A stretch of DNA of 35,432 nt, taken from Sporolituus thermophilus DSM 23256 (GTDB lineage: Bacteria > Bacillota > Negativicutes > Sporomusales > Thermosinaceae). The DNA is taken from positions 1 through 35,432 of the forward strand of contig NZ_FNBU01000029.1 in NCBI RefSeq assembly GCF_900102435.1, read 5' to 3'. The notes under the pieces are model-generated. The model saw nothing but the letters and a program-made list of their open reading frames with translations, made no database searches and was not told the DNA's origin. Each line of letters begins with the position of its first letter. Positions within the stretch are counted from its first letter, which is position 1. Shown piece by piece: positions 24,283-32,442 of this stretch. The translations under genes and the position numbers were made by a program.

Positions 24283-24654
24283 ATGATGAAAATCGCCGTT
24301 ACTGCCCATGGCCAAGACCAAAATGCAACCGTTGACAGCCGCTTTGGGCGAGCGAACTATTTTGTCGTTTATGATCAAATAGCAGGCAGCTGGTCATACC
24401 ACGACAATACCCAAAACCTGGAGACTGCCCACGGCGCCGGCATTCAGGCGGCGCAAAACCTCATAAAAACCGGCGCACAAGTCCTGATTACCGGCAATGT
24501 TGGGCCAAAAGCCTTTAAAGTGCTGTCAACCGGCGGCGTCAAAATTTATTCGGTCGGCAATGCCTCATCTACTGTCAGCGAGGCAATTAAGCTGTTTAAC
24601 GCCGGTGAGCTTCCTGAAATCGCCGCGCCCAATGCGCTGGAAATCAAAAAATAA
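24283..24654 (+). CDS. NifX/NifB-C-terminal-type (dinitrogenase iron-molybdenum cofactor) family protein, first copy
   Basis: The protein has 123 residues. The family pattern is clear: KIAVTAHGQDQNATVDSRFG at the start, a FVVYD strand, HGAGIQAAQNLI, and LITGNVGPKAFKVL. Members bind Fe-S or Fe-Mo cofactor precursors in nitrogen fixers, but here no nif genes are seen, so a general Fe-S or metal-cluster carrier role is likelier. ATG 24283 or 24286 can start it: GAGGGG is 3-6 nt upstream. It is 13 nt after the second ATPase gene. Confidence 0.87.
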   Translation: MMKIAVTAHGQDQNATVDSRFGRANYFVVYDQIAGSWSYHDNTQNLETAHGAGIQAAQNLIKTGAQVLITGNVGPKAFKVLSTGGVKIYSVGNASSTVSEAIKLFNAGELPEIAAPNALEIKK

Positions 24655-24678
24655 AGTAGAGTGAAAGGGGAAAATATT

Positions 24679-25056
24679 ATGTCGTTAGAAAAAACAGAAA
24701 AAATTGCTGTCCCGACCGCCGGGGGTAAACTTTGCGCCCATTTTGGCCATTGCGAACAATTTACCTTTTTCACGATCAGTGACGGAAAAGTAATTGCCCA
24801 AGAAACGTTGACCCCGCCGCCGCATGCTCCCGGCATCATCCCAAATTGGCTGGCCGGCCAGGGATGCAGCCTGCTGCTGGCCGGCGGCATTGGTGAAACC
24901 GCTCAACAAATTCTCACGCAAAGAGGCGTTAAAGTATTATGCGGCGCACCGTCGGCACCGCCCGAAGAAGTTGTCAGTCTTTATCTCGAAGGTAAGCTGA
25001 CTAATAAACATAATGTCTGCGATCACGGCCACCATGGTCATGGCTGCGGCCATTAG
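24679..25056 (+). CDS. NifX-type family protein, second copy, with His-rich tail
   Basis: The protein has 125 residues. The N-terminus KIAVPTAGGKLCAHFGHCEQ, the LLAGGIGETAQQIL segment and GVKVLCGA match the family. The last residues HNVCDHGHHGHGCGH form a metal-binding tail not found in the first copy. The ATG at 24679 has AAAGGGG upstream; an in-frame GTG at 24661 lies at the ribosome site. It is the last gene of the operon, followed by hairpin repeat copy 2. Confidence 0.87.
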   Translation: MSLEKTEKIAVPTAGGKLCAHFGHCEQFTFFTISDGKVIAQETLTPPPHAPGIIPNWLAGQGCSLLLAGGIGETAQQILTQRGVKVLCGAPSAPPEEVVSLYLEGKLTNKHNVCDHGHHGHGCGH

Positions 25057-25122
25057 AATTAAAATAAATTAGCCACCAATAGTTTTCCCGCCAGAGGCTA
25101 TTAGCTTGCCGCGCGCACATAA

Positions 25123-25168
25123 AATACCCCGACGAGACTTTGCCGTCCCACCGGGGTATTGTTTTTTT
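25123..25168 (+). terminator. Hairpin repeat copy 2, terminator of the NifX operon
   Basis: AATACCCCG and CGGGGTATT form the outer stem around GAC-TTTGCC-GTC, followed by GTTTTTTT on the plus strand. It is closely similar to the element at 13937. Confidence 0.8.
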
Positions 25169-25223
25169 ACAGGATCTTGCTTAAAAACTGCTTGGTCCGG
25201 TCGTTTTACGGATTGGTAAAGAA
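25167..25223 (-). pseudogene. Remnant: C-terminus of an amino-acid ABC transporter ATPase
   Basis: The minus strand encodes FFTNP, then TAA, then NDRTKQFLSKIL and a stop. This matches the conserved C-terminal end of GlnQ-type ATPases. The internal TAA in place of a sense codon and the absence of the rest show a dead fragment. It lies just before the hairpin repeat. Confidence 0.6.
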
Positions 25224-25240
25224 GGCGCCGGCGGCGGCTT

Positions 25241-26464
25241 TCAATCCGCAATGCGCTTTTCGCCGGTAATGGCCTGGATGGGCCGGATATCCTGGGTCAC
25301 TTCCAGCGTGCCCAGGTATTCGCCCTTTTCGTCGCGCACGGCATAGTAGCGGATCAGCACATACTTGCCGGCAAAGTGTAGCCAAAAGTCCTCGTGGTCC
25401 TTGCGGCCGCTTTTGAAGTCGTCCACCAGCTTCTCGACAATGTGGACGCTGGCCGGCGGGTGGCAGTTTTCGACCCGCCGACCGATAACCGTGCGGGTGC
25501 GGGCAAAAATGCGCTCTTGGGTCGCGGAAAAAAACTTGACGACATCGTTTTTGTCGACAAAGGTTATGTCTACCGGGAGGTGGGTAAAAATCCGCTCAAT
25601 TTCCTGCGGCGTCAGCATGCCGGTCGAAAAACGAATATGGTCCCGGCTGCCGCTATCGGCGATCGTCTCCCGGTCCTGCACACTCTCCCGCACCGGCTTC
25701 CAGCCTTGGGCCGGTTCGATAAGACAATAGCCGATTTCATCGCTATCCACCAGGATTTGCTGCCATTCGTCCTCGGCCAGCGTCTCCAGCGCCATGGGAA
25801 AGAGGATTTTTTCTTCCTTGAAAATCATCTCTTTGAGATGGTGAACCGCCTCTTCCACTTTGGCAATCAGTTCATCCTTGCGGTCGGGCCGGAAGTTTAC
25901 GGCCACCGCTTTGGCGGCCTTCAAGCGCTGCCGGTTTTCGTCGTCCACGCCCCACATCACTTTGGGCGGACCGGTAATTTCATATTTCTCTAGATAGGGA
26001 AAGAGCAGGTTTTCCTTGCGGCTGTAGTGTTTGTCCACATCCCCCAGGAGGTTTAGCTTCTCCGCCAGTTTAAGAGCTAACGGCCCGGCGGCCTCGGCCG
26101 GAGTGCGGCGTAGTTCGTCCACTAGCGGAGCGATTTCAGTGTCCATCACCTTTTCCAGGGCCCGGTTCTCTTCCTTAAAGGTATGAACCGGGTGGCCCGG
26201 CGCCGTTTCCGGTTCGGCCGACCGCTTTAGTGCGTCGCGAAAGACAGCGGCATGAACATCGCATAGCCGCTGCACTTCTTCGATTGGCAGCCCTTCATTG
26301 ATAAGCGACTGCTCAATGAGGGACAACTCGCCCGGTGCCAGGTTCCGCACCAGTTTATCGAAACGGGCCTTGACCTCTTCCACCGGCCGGCCGGCATGGA
26401 GATCCATAATAATCTCGCGGATGGCTTGTTTGCGGTATTCGCGGTTGTTGATCAGCTCACTCAT
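25241..26464 (-). CDS. DUF438 / hemerythrin-like / PAS protein
   Basis: The protein has 407 residues. The N-terminal DUF438 domain spans about 1-70 (SELINNREYRKQAIREIIMD). A hemerythrin-type HHE domain follows, with VDKHYSRKENLLFPYLEKYE and HHLKEMIFKEEKILFPMA supplying His and Glu ligands for a di-iron site. A C-terminal PAS domain has FTHLPVDITFVDKNDVVKFF and RRVENCHPPAS. Relatives are proposed to sense or bind NO or O2. I choose ATG 26464 with GGAGGAG upstream over the ATG at 26560, which has no ribosome site. It is a single gene. Confidence 0.87.
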   Translation of the reverse strand: MSELINNREYRKQAIREIIMDLHAGRPVEEVKARFDKLVRNLAPGELSLIEQSLINEGLPIEEVQRLCDVHAAVFRDALKRSAEPETAPGHPVHTFKEENRALEKVMDTEIAPLVDELRRTPAEAAGPLALKLAEKLNLLGDVDKHYSRKENLLFPYLEKYEITGPPKVMWGVDDENRQRLKAAKAVAVNFRPDRKDELIAKVEEAVHHLKEMIFKEEKILFPMALETLAEDEWQQILVDSDEIGYCLIEPAQGWKPVRESVQDRETIADSGSRDHIRFSTGMLTPQEIERIFTHLPVDITFVDKNDVVKFFSATQERIFARTRTVIGRRVENCHPPASVHIVEKLVDDFKSGRKDHEDFWLHFAGKYVLIRYYAVRDEKGEYLGTLEVTQDIRPIQAITGEKRIAD

Positions 26465-26624
26465 GACGACTCCTCCCTGGTTTAGCCCTGCGGTATCAAC
26501 TACAGTGTATCCATAATTTCGACCATTCATGGGCAGCAGCGGTTCGGTAAATTTATCCACGGCGAACTAAGTCGCGGCATTCTCAGCGACCGGAAAAGCA
26601 ATCCGGGTAAAAAACGCCACAGCA

Positions 26625-26657
26625 TAAAAAAGACTCCTTGCCATCGCAAAGAGTCTT
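26625..26657 (-). terminator. Terminator of the alanine/glycine symporter gene
   Basis: On the minus strand GACTCTTTGC and GCAAGGAGTC pair (with G-T) around GATG, followed by TTTTTT. It lies about 10 nt after the stop. Confidence 0.85.
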
Positions 26658-26667
26658 CATTCTGCCG

Positions 26668-28056
26668 TTAGTTGGCCGCTTCCGACGAAGGCATTGCCTC
26701 GGTCTCTTCTTCCTCCTCGGCCCGCAGGTGCGCCAGATACCGCTCGGTCTCGCTGACGACAACACCGGACAAGCCCAGCAGGGCGACCAGGTTTGGCAGC
26801 GCCATTAGCCCATTGACAATGTCGGCAATAAGCCAGATGGCCTCGAGTTTAATAAACGCGCCGGCCGCCACCAGGGCAATGAATGTCCAGCGGTATGGCT
26901 TAATACCCTTAACGCCGAACAGATACTCGCAGCAACGTTCGCCATAATAGTTCCAGCCGAGAATAGTCGTAAAGGCAAACAGCACCAGGCCCACGGTGAG
27001 AACATAAGGACCGGCCACCGGGAAGGCGGCGGCAAATGCCTGCTGCGTCAACGCGGCGCCCTTGAGGCCGCCGTTCCAGGCGCCGGTGACAATCAGGACC
27101 AGCCCGGTCATAGTACAAATAATAATGGTATCGATGAAAGTACCGGTCATGGAAATAAGCCCTTGTTCCGCCGGCCACTTGGTCTTGGCCGCCGCGGCGG
27201 CAATCGGGGCGCTGCCCAGGCCCGACTCGTTGGAGAACACGCCGCGGGCCACGCCGCTCCTAATGGCCATCATGACCGTGGCGCCGAGAAAGCCGCCGGT
27301 TGCCGCCGTGCCGGTAAAGGCGTTGGTAATTACCAGCTGCATGGCTTCCGGCAGCCGGTCGGCAAACACGGCCAGCACGCCTATACACGTCGCTACATAG
27401 AACACGGCCATAAACGGTACGATTTTGGTGGAAACATTGGCGATGCTTTGCAGACCGCCTAAGGTAATAAGGGCCACCAGCAAGGTAATAATCCCGGCCG
27501 TAATGGGCACAGGCACGCCGAAAGCCAGTTGTACGCTGTCAACGATGGCATTGACCTGGGGAAAAGTGCCGATGCCAAAGAAGGCGACCAAAACGCCGCT
27601 GGCCGCGAACAGCACGGCAAGGGGACGGTAGCGCATGCCAAGCCCCTTCTCGATGTAGTGCATCGGACCGCCGGCGATTTCCCCGTTGGCATCGACGGAC
27701 CGGAACTTCACGGCCAGCAGCCCCTCGGCATATTTGGTGGCCATGCCAAAAAAGGCGGCCACCCACATCCAAAAGAGCGCTCCCGGTCCGCCGCCATAAA
27801 TGGCCGTCGCCACGCCGATAATGTTCCCGGTGCCGACCGTAGCCGCCAAAGCGGTACACAAGGCGCCGAAGCTGTTGACATCACCGTCGCCGTCGTTTTT
27901 GGCGGAAAAAATGAGCCTGAGCGCCAAAGGCAGCCGCACAACCTGCAAAAGCCGCAACCGAATGGTCAGCAGTATGCCGGTGCCGACAAGCAAGATAAGC
28001 AGCGGCGGCCCCCACACAAAACTATCAATTTCATCCAGTAATTTTAGCCAATCCAT
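26668..28056 (-). CDS. Sodium:alanine/glycine symporter (AGCS family)
   Basis: The protein has 462 residues and about ten membrane segments. Family signatures include GALCTALAATVGTGNIIGVA, a GGPGALFWMWVAAFFGMATK stretch, and FSNESGLGSAPIAAAAAKT. It imports alanine or glycine with Na+ (or H+). A tandem glycine riboswitch and a terminator precede it, so glycine is the likely substrate or signal. The ATG at 28056 is 9 nt after AAAGGAG; the first ATG (28065) touches the ribosome site and is unlikely to be used. A Glu-rich cytoplasmic tail ends the protein. Confidence 0.9.
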   Translation of the reverse strand: MDWLKLLDEIDSFVWGPPLLILLVGTGILLTIRLRLLQVVRLPLALRLIFSAKNDGDGDVNSFGALCTALAATVGTGNIIGVATAIYGGGPGALFWMWVAAFFGMATKYAEGLLAVKFRSVDANGEIAGGPMHYIEKGLGMRYRPLAVLFAASGVLVAFFGIGTFPQVNAIVDSVQLAFGVPVPITAGIITLLVALITLGGLQSIANVSTKIVPFMAVFYVATCIGVLAVFADRLPEAMQLVITNAFTGTAATGGFLGATVMMAIRSGVARGVFSNESGLGSAPIAAAAAKTKWPAEQGLISMTGTFIDTIIICTMTGLVLIVTGAWNGGLKGAALTQQAFAAAFPVAGPYVLTVGLVLFAFTTILGWNYYGERCCEYLFGVKGIKPYRWTFIALVAAGAFIKLEAIWLIADIVNGLMALPNLVALLGLSGVVVSETERYLAHLRAEEEEETEAMPSSEAAN

Positions 28057-28080
28057 TGTCACCATCTCCTTTTATCGTAG

Positions 28081-28115
28081 AAAAATAAAAAGAGCCAAAT
28101 CCTGCGATTTGACTC
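28081..28115 (-). terminator. Riboswitch-linked intrinsic terminator
   Basis: On the minus strand AGAGTCAAATC and GATTTGGCTCT (G-T pairs allowed) form a stem around GCAG, followed by TTTTTATTTTT. It lies between the glycine aptamers and the symporter gene and is probably the expression platform. Confidence 0.8.
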
Positions 28116-28175
28116 TGGTGACAAGACGCGATGAAAATGCAAATGCCAAACGACCGGTCAGTTTGGCCTGCCGTG

Positions 28176-28346
28176 CGTCTCTGTCCTTTTGCCTGAGAGA
28201 TTTAGCGGACAGCCGCAGCTGTTCGCATTGCCCCTTCGGCGCCCTTTTGCAGGGTCTCTCCAGAGTCCCGTCCGCTAACGGTTCCCGCTTTTAAAAAAGC
28301 GCCTGAGAGTTTTACTCCTTCGGCGGGCCTTACGGCCGCTCTTCCG
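28176..28346 (-). promoter_or_regulatory. Tandem glycine riboswitch
   Basis: On the minus strand two aptamers follow each other. The first (28346 to about 28262) contains CGCCGAAGGAGTAAA and CTCTCAGGCGC. The second (about 28261 to 28176) contains GGAGAGACC, CGCCGAAGGGGCAA, then CTCTCAGGCAAAAGGACAGA. These are the conserved cores of the gcvT/glycine riboswitch, in the usual pair. It controls the downstream AGCS symporter gene, probably by transcription termination. Confidence 0.92.
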
Positions 28347-28398
28347 TTTAGCATCATCCGGCAGTATTTAGTTATTCAGATAACAAGTATTATTCTAG

Positions 28399-28412
28399 TG
28401 GACAATTGTCCA
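28399..28412. promoter_or_regulatory. Perfect 14-bp palindrome upstream of the riboswitch
   Basis: TGGACAATTGTCCA lies in the likely promoter region of the symporter transcript. It could be an operator; no regulator is assigned. Confidence 0.35.
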
Positions 28413-28486
28413 AAAATCAATAGCAACCCCTGTTTTCCCAAAATTCAGTTTTACATCTCTACCCATGGCGTGTAAGCCCCAGACAG

Positions 28487-28756
28487 CTATTCCGGCAGGC
28501 TGGCAAGGTGCTGCTTTACCCGCGCCCGCAGTTCATCCTCATCAATCCCGAAATCGGCTTCGTCTTCCGCGTCATCAAGGGCAAACATCTCGTTTTCCAT
28601 GCTAACTTGGTCAAAAATCTCATACTCTTCGTCGGTAAGCTTATCCTCCACTTCATCGTAGGCCTCGTCGAATGCTTCGACATAATCGGCGGCATCCATT
28701 TCGCGTGCCAGGAAGGACAGGCAAAGCGCTTTTAATCGTTGTGCTTCAGTGGTCAT
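28487..28756 (-). CDS. Small acidic helical protein (paralogue 1)
   Basis: This 89-residue protein is very acidic and predicted helical. It shares a core with the protein at 32443-32709: LKALCLSFLAREMDAADYVE, then EEYEIFDQVSMENEM, and a C-terminal DEDELRARVKQHLASL. The pattern resembles, by recall only, colicin-D-type immunity proteins, but no toxin gene is next to either copy. AAGGAG lies 9 nt before ATG 28756; an in-frame ATG at 28765 touches the ribosome site. Confidence 0.7.
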   Translation of the reverse strand: MTTEAQRLKALCLSFLAREMDAADYVEAFDEAYDEVEDKLTDEEYEIFDQVSMENEMFALDDAEDEADFGIDEDELRARVKQHLASLPE

Positions 28757-29094
28757 TGGCAACATCTCCTTCAGGGTTTTTGTCTGGGACCAAGCTTTTT
28801 CCCTTTAATTATTTCCCAAAGACGCCTTATAATGCTTAACTGTACAAGCAAGGCTACTCTTATCGACATTTCAACAAAGAAGCCGCCTTTTCCTATCGTC
28901 CTTTGGCGCAATGAGCCCAAACATCTTTTACTGGACGTAAATATTGGCTAAACGACAGGTACCGGGATTTTGCGGCTACGGCAATATTTCACGCCGCATT
29001 AATTGTTTTTACAGAAAAAGGAACCAGGCAAATCGGCGTAGAAATCAAAAATAACTTCATTAAATATTGTTCGGTTATAAGGGGAGGAATATTT
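28757..29094. other. Gene-poor stretch upstream of the amidase
   Basis: No confident gene is seen. A plus-strand frame (ATG near 28831) encodes about 39 residues including PIVLWRNEPKHLLLDVNIG. The amidase frame itself is open back to about 28906 and would encode RDFAATAIFHAALIVFTEKG and more, but has no start codon. The two could be halves of a broken gene; I do not recognise either. Confidence 0.35.
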
Positions 29095-30594
29095 ACGTTT
29101 TTTAAACCCTTCCATCTCGAAGAAGCGACAATAAGCGACGTACATCAAGCGTACTTGTCGGGTAACTTAACCGCAGTAGAACTGATCCAATGGTATTTGC
29201 GGCGGATTGACGCTTACGACAAGCAGGGTCCGAAGTTAAACTCCGTCATTTACATTAACCCCAAAGCGTTAGAAGAAGCAGCCGCACTGGACGCAAAACT
29301 GGCAACTGCCGGCAAACTTGCCGGCCCCCTGCACGGCATCCCGGTCCTGCTCAAAGATAATGTCAACACTAAAGACATGCCGACCTCGGCCGGGTCGTTA
29401 AGCCTTGAGGGCTACGTGCCGCCTGAGGATGCGTCCATTACCAAAAAGCTGCGTAACGCCGGCGCAATTATTCTCGCGAAAGTAAACCTCCATGAATTTG
29501 CCATATGGGGCGAAACCATCAGCTCTATTCTCGGCCAAACGTTGAACCCTTATGACTTGAACCGCACCCCCGGCGGTTCGAGCGGCGGAACGGGGGCGGC
29601 GCTTGCCGCTAACTTCGGCCTGCTCGGCCTCGGTACTGACACGGTAAACTCCATCCGTTCCCCCGCGTCCGCCAACAACATCGTCGGCATCCGCCCCACC
29701 CTCGGGCTAATAAGCCGCGCCGGCGTAGTCCCCTATTCTTTTACCCAGGACGTCGTTGGCCCGATGGCGCGCACCGTTGCCGACGCAACGAAAATGCTCA
29801 ATGTATTGGTCGGTTATGACCCGGCGGACGAAGCTACCGCCTGGAGCATTGGCAATGCCGAAAAAGACTATACTGTCCATTTGCACGCAAGCGGCCTGCA
29901 AGGCAAGCGCATTGGCATCCTGCGCAGCTTTTTCGGCAAAGACCCGGTTCATGCGGAAGTAAACAAAGTTGCCAACCGGGCGGTTGAAGAGCTAAAATCA
30001 TTTGGTGCGACCGTCGTAGACCTTGACACTCCTGACCTTGATGCGGGGAAAATCGCCGCCGAAATCAGTGTGCATCTCTATGACCTCAAACCTCACCTCA
30101 ACGCTTACCTTTCCGCTCCGAACGCCAATACGCCCGTAAAATCGCTTGAAGAGATCATTAAATCCGGCAAGTATCACCCCGGCATCGACGCCAACCTTAA
30201 ACAGGCCCAAGCGCTGGAACATGACGACCAATACCGCATTCGCCTGCTTAAACGCGCTGCCCTACAGCAGCGGGTAATGAAAATCATGGCCGATAATAAT
30301 TTGGATGCCATAATGTTCCCCCACCAAAAGCGGCTGGTCGTTCCCACCGGCGGCCATGTGCAGGTCGACCGCAACGGCAGCCTCGGCGCGGTCACCGGCT
30401 TTCCTTCCATCGTCGTCCCCGGCGGCTTCTCCCCGCCGACTGAAACCGCCAAAATCGGCGTCCCGATCGGCATCGAATTTCTCGGCCGTCCTTGGAGCGA
30501 AGGAATACTTATCGAAATCGCCTACGGCTACGAACAAGGCGCCAGACACCGCAAACCGCCGCTAACCACCCCGCCGCTGCCTGGGGAACCGTAG
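29095..30594 (+). CDS. Amidase-signature-family hydrolase (possible ACG start)
   Basis: About 499 residues if begun at 29095. The Ser-cisSer-Lys triad is visible: Lys in PVLLKDN, Ser in GGSSGGTGAAL, and the nucleophile region GTDTVNSIRSPAS. Such enzymes hydrolyse amides (GatA, peptide amidases, others); the substrate is unknown. GGGGAGG lies 7 nt before ACG at 29095. The N-terminal FFKPFHLEEATISDVHQAYL is what the family usually has before the first possible standard start, TTG 29155, which has no ribosome site. So either ACG is used, TTG is used with a loss of 20 residues, or the start has been lost by mutation. A terminator follows the stop. Confidence 0.75.
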   Translation, partial: TFFKPFHLEEATISDVHQAYLSGNLTAVELIQWYLRRIDAYDKQGPKLNSVIYINPKALEEAAALDAKLATAGKLAGPLHGIPVLLKDNVNTKDMPTSAGSLSLEGYVPPEDASITKKLRNAGAIILAKVNLHEFAIWGETISSILGQTLNPYDLNRTPGGSSGGTGAALAANFGLLGLGTDTVNSIRSPASANNIVGIRPTLGLISRAGVVPYSFTQDVVGPMARTVADATKMLNVLVGYDPADEATAWSIGNAEKDYTVHLHASGLQGKRIGILRSFFGKDPVHAEVNKVANRAVEELKSFGATVVDLDTPDLDAGKIAAEISVHLYDLKPHLNAYLSAPNANTPVKSLEEIIKSGKYHPGIDANLKQAQALEHDDQYRIRLLKRAALQQRVMKIMADNNLDAIMFPHQKRLVVPTGGHVQVDRNGSLGAVTGFPSIVVPGGFSPPTETAKIGVPIGIEFLGRPWSEGILIEIAYGYEQGARHRKPPLTTPPLPGEP

Positions 30595-30599
30595 GTTGT

Positions 30600-30622
30600 A
30601 CCGCCTATTTGGCGGTTTTTTC
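30600..30622 (+). terminator. Terminator of the amidase gene
   Basis: ACCGCC-TATTT-GGCGGT followed by TTTTTTC. Confidence 0.85.
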
Positions 30623-30720
30623 TTACTCTGCTTGTAACCAAGTTCTTGCCTGGTCAAACTGCTACTATATAATATCTCCATGATGTCCTCAAGGGCACTA
30701 CGAAAATGTTGGCGCCGCTC

Positions 30721-30749
30721 TTGGCATACTAACCGGTAAAACTTATAAT
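30721..30749 (+). promoter_or_regulatory. Sigma-A promoter of the queCDE operon
   Basis: TTGGCA, 17 nt, TATAAT. The start point would be near 30756, leaving a leader of about 24 nt, too short for a riboswitch. Confidence 0.8.
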
Positions 30750-30779
30750 TTAATGTAAAAATCCGCGGAGGTATTCTGC

Positions 30780-31451
30780 ATGTTCGGATTAAATAAGGAA
30801 ATCGCCCTTGTTGTTTTCAGCGGGGGACAGGACAGCACTACCTGTCTGTTTTGGGCCATGAAACATTTCAAGGGGGTTGAAGCGGTCACGTTTGATTACG
30901 GGCAGCGGCACCGGGCAGAAATTGAATGCGCGCAAAAAATCGCCGCCGAACAAGGTATTTCACATACCATTCTCGACCTGTCTTTATTAAACCAGCTTGC
31001 GCCCAGCGCGTTGACGCGCAAGGATATTGAGGTCCGGGTCGGGGAAAACGGCAGTCTGCCGACAACTTTCGTGCCGGGACGCAATCTCTTGTTTTTATCG
31101 TTTGCCGCCGTGCTCGCCCGCCAAAAAAACATCCGGCATATCGTTACCGGGGTCTGTGAAACCGATTTCAGCGGCTATCCTGACTGCCGGGACGCATTTA
31201 TCAAATCGCTTAATGTTACTATCCAGCTGGCAATGGACTACCAGTTTGTCATCCATACACCCTTAATGTGGCTTAATAAAGCGGAAACCTGGCAGCTGGC
31301 CGACGAACTCGGGGTACTGGATTATATCCGCACCAACACGCTTACATGTTATCACGGCGTTATCGGCGACGGCTGCGGCCAATGTCCGGCGTGCCGGTTG
31401 CGCGCCGCCGGGCTGGCAGCATACTTAGAGCAGAAAGGAAGGACGAAATAA
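30780..31451 (+). CDS. queC: 7-cyano-7-deazaguanine synthase
   Basis: The protein has 223 residues, the usual length. It converts carboxy-deazaguanine to preQ0 with ATP and ammonia in queuosine synthesis. The ATP-pyrophosphatase loop is [14 protein letters not shown] near the N-terminus. A zinc site near the C-terminus has [34 protein letters not shown] is also typical. GGAGG lies 8 nt before ATG 30780. It heads a three-gene operon, and its TAA overlaps the queD start by 1 nt. Confidence 0.95.
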   Translation: MFGLNKEIALVVFSGGQDSTTCLFWAMKHFKGVEAVTFDYGQRHRAEIECAQKIAAEQGISHTILDLSLLNQLAPSALTRKDIEVRVGENGSLPTTFVPGRNLLFLSFAAVLARQKNIRHIVTGVCETDFSGYPDCRDAFIKSLNVTIQLAMDYQFVIHTPLMWLNKAETWQLADELGVLDYIRTNTLTCYHGVIGDGCGQCPACRLRAAGLAAYLEQKGRTK

Positions 31452-31843
31452 TGCGCCAGCCTACCGTGCGTACCACCAAAATCTTTACGTTTGACGCCGC
31501 CCATTTCCTGCCCGGCCATCAGGGCAAATGCGCCAATATGCACGGCCACACCTACCGGTTGGAGGTAACGGTGGAAAGAAAAGCCGGCGGCGTCGCCTCA
31601 GGCGGGCCGGAAGACGGCATGGTCATCGATTTTGGCCGGCTGAACGCAATAATTAAAGAACAGATTATCGAAAAGCTTGATCATAAAATATTGAACGAAT
31701 GTTTCCCGTTCCGCCCTACGTCGGAAAATATGGCCCTGTACATCTTTGATTATCTGAACACCGCCCTTGCAAGCGACGACGTTAAGGTCGTCCGGGTTGT
31801 TTTGTGGGAGACCCCTACCTCATATGCGGAGGTTTCGGTATGA
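31451..31843 (+). CDS. queD: 6-carboxy-5,6,7,8-tetrahydropterin synthase
   Basis: The protein has 130 residues. It makes carboxytetrahydropterin from dihydroneopterin triphosphate, the step before QueE. Zinc His residues lie in FDAAHFLP and MHGHTYRLEV, and the catalytic Cys in GKCANMHGH. KLDHKILNE and SENMALYIFDYL follow, with the terminal catalytic Glu in VLWETPTSYAEV. AAAGGAAGG lies 6 nt before the start, within the end of queC. Its stop overlaps the queE start by 4 nt. Confidence 0.94.
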   Translation: MRQPTVRTTKIFTFDAAHFLPGHQGKCANMHGHTYRLEVTVERKAGGVASGGPEDGMVIDFGRLNAIIKEQIIEKLDHKILNECFPFRPTSENMALYIFDYLNTALASDDVKVVRVVLWETPTSYAEVSV

Positions 31844-32430
31844 GCGCGGTAGTTTACCCGGTCATTGAAATATTTGAAAGCATTCAGGGGGAAGGCACGC
31901 ATATGGGAATGCCGGCAGCCTTCATCCGGCTGGCCGGCTGCAACCTGCGGTGCAAATGGTGCGATACCGCGAACGCTTTTGATCTCAAAAACGCAACATA
32001 CCTCGCGCCCTCCCACATTGTCGCCAAAATAAAGCAAAAGCTGGTGGTAATTACCGGCGGCGAGCCGACGCTCCATGACCTTAAACCGCTTGTCGCCGCA
32101 CTACATGAACGCGGCAAATATGTTGCCGTGGAAACAAACGGCACCAACCCCATTCCCGAGGAATGGGGCATTGACTGGATTACCGCTTCGCCCAAGCCGG
32201 GCAGCGGCTATCTGCTGGCCTGTCAGGCGGACGAGCTCAAGTATGTCGTCGATGACGAGTTTACCCTCGACTGCGTTGCCTATGACGCCGTCCCGCCCGG
32301 CCGCATCTTCTTGCAGGTGGAAAGCGGGCGGAAAGAATCGGCGCAAAAAGCGTTCGCCCTGGTCATGAAAAATCCCGAGCGCGGGCTGCGGCTCGGGATC
32401 CAACTGCATAAAATATTGGGAGTGGAATGA
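31840..32430 (+). CDS. queE: 7-carboxy-7-deazaguanine synthase (radical SAM)
   Basis: The protein has 196 residues, on the short side of the family. The radical-SAM cluster motif CNLRCKWC (Cx3Cx2C) follows the family-typical ESIQGEGTHMGMPAAFIRLA. VITGGEPTLHD and VAVETNGTNP are SAM- and substrate-site signatures. It rearranges carboxytetrahydropterin to carboxy-deazaguanine. With queC and queD it completes preQ0 formation; no folE or queF is in the window. GGAGG lies 7 nt before ATG 31840. It converges on the acidic-protein gene with 12 nt between. Confidence 0.95.
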   Translation: MSAVVYPVIEIFESIQGEGTHMGMPAAFIRLAGCNLRCKWCDTANAFDLKNATYLAPSHIVAKIKQKLVVITGGEPTLHDLKPLVAALHERGKYVAVETNGTNPIPEEWGIDWITASPKPGSGYLLACQADELKYVVDDEFTLDCVAYDAVPPGRIFLQVESGRKESAQKAFALVMKNPERGLRLGIQLHKILGVE

Positions 32431-32442
32431 GCAGAGCCCAGC

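Noticed and set aside
21664-25056. Nitrogen fixation cluster
   Set aside because: Only NifX-type domains occur; nifHDK, nifB radical SAM and nifE/N are absent, and DUF134/DUF5320/MinD-NifX groups are common in non-fixing anaerobes.
28831-28951. 39-residue plus-strand frame (MLNCTSKATLIDI...)
   Set aside because: No ribosome site and no recognisable family; noted only as a possible part of a broken gene upstream of the amidase.
30622-30779. preQ1 riboswitch ahead of queC
   Set aside because: The predicted leader after the TTGGCA/TATAAT promoter is only about 24 nt, and no preQ1 consensus is present upstream.
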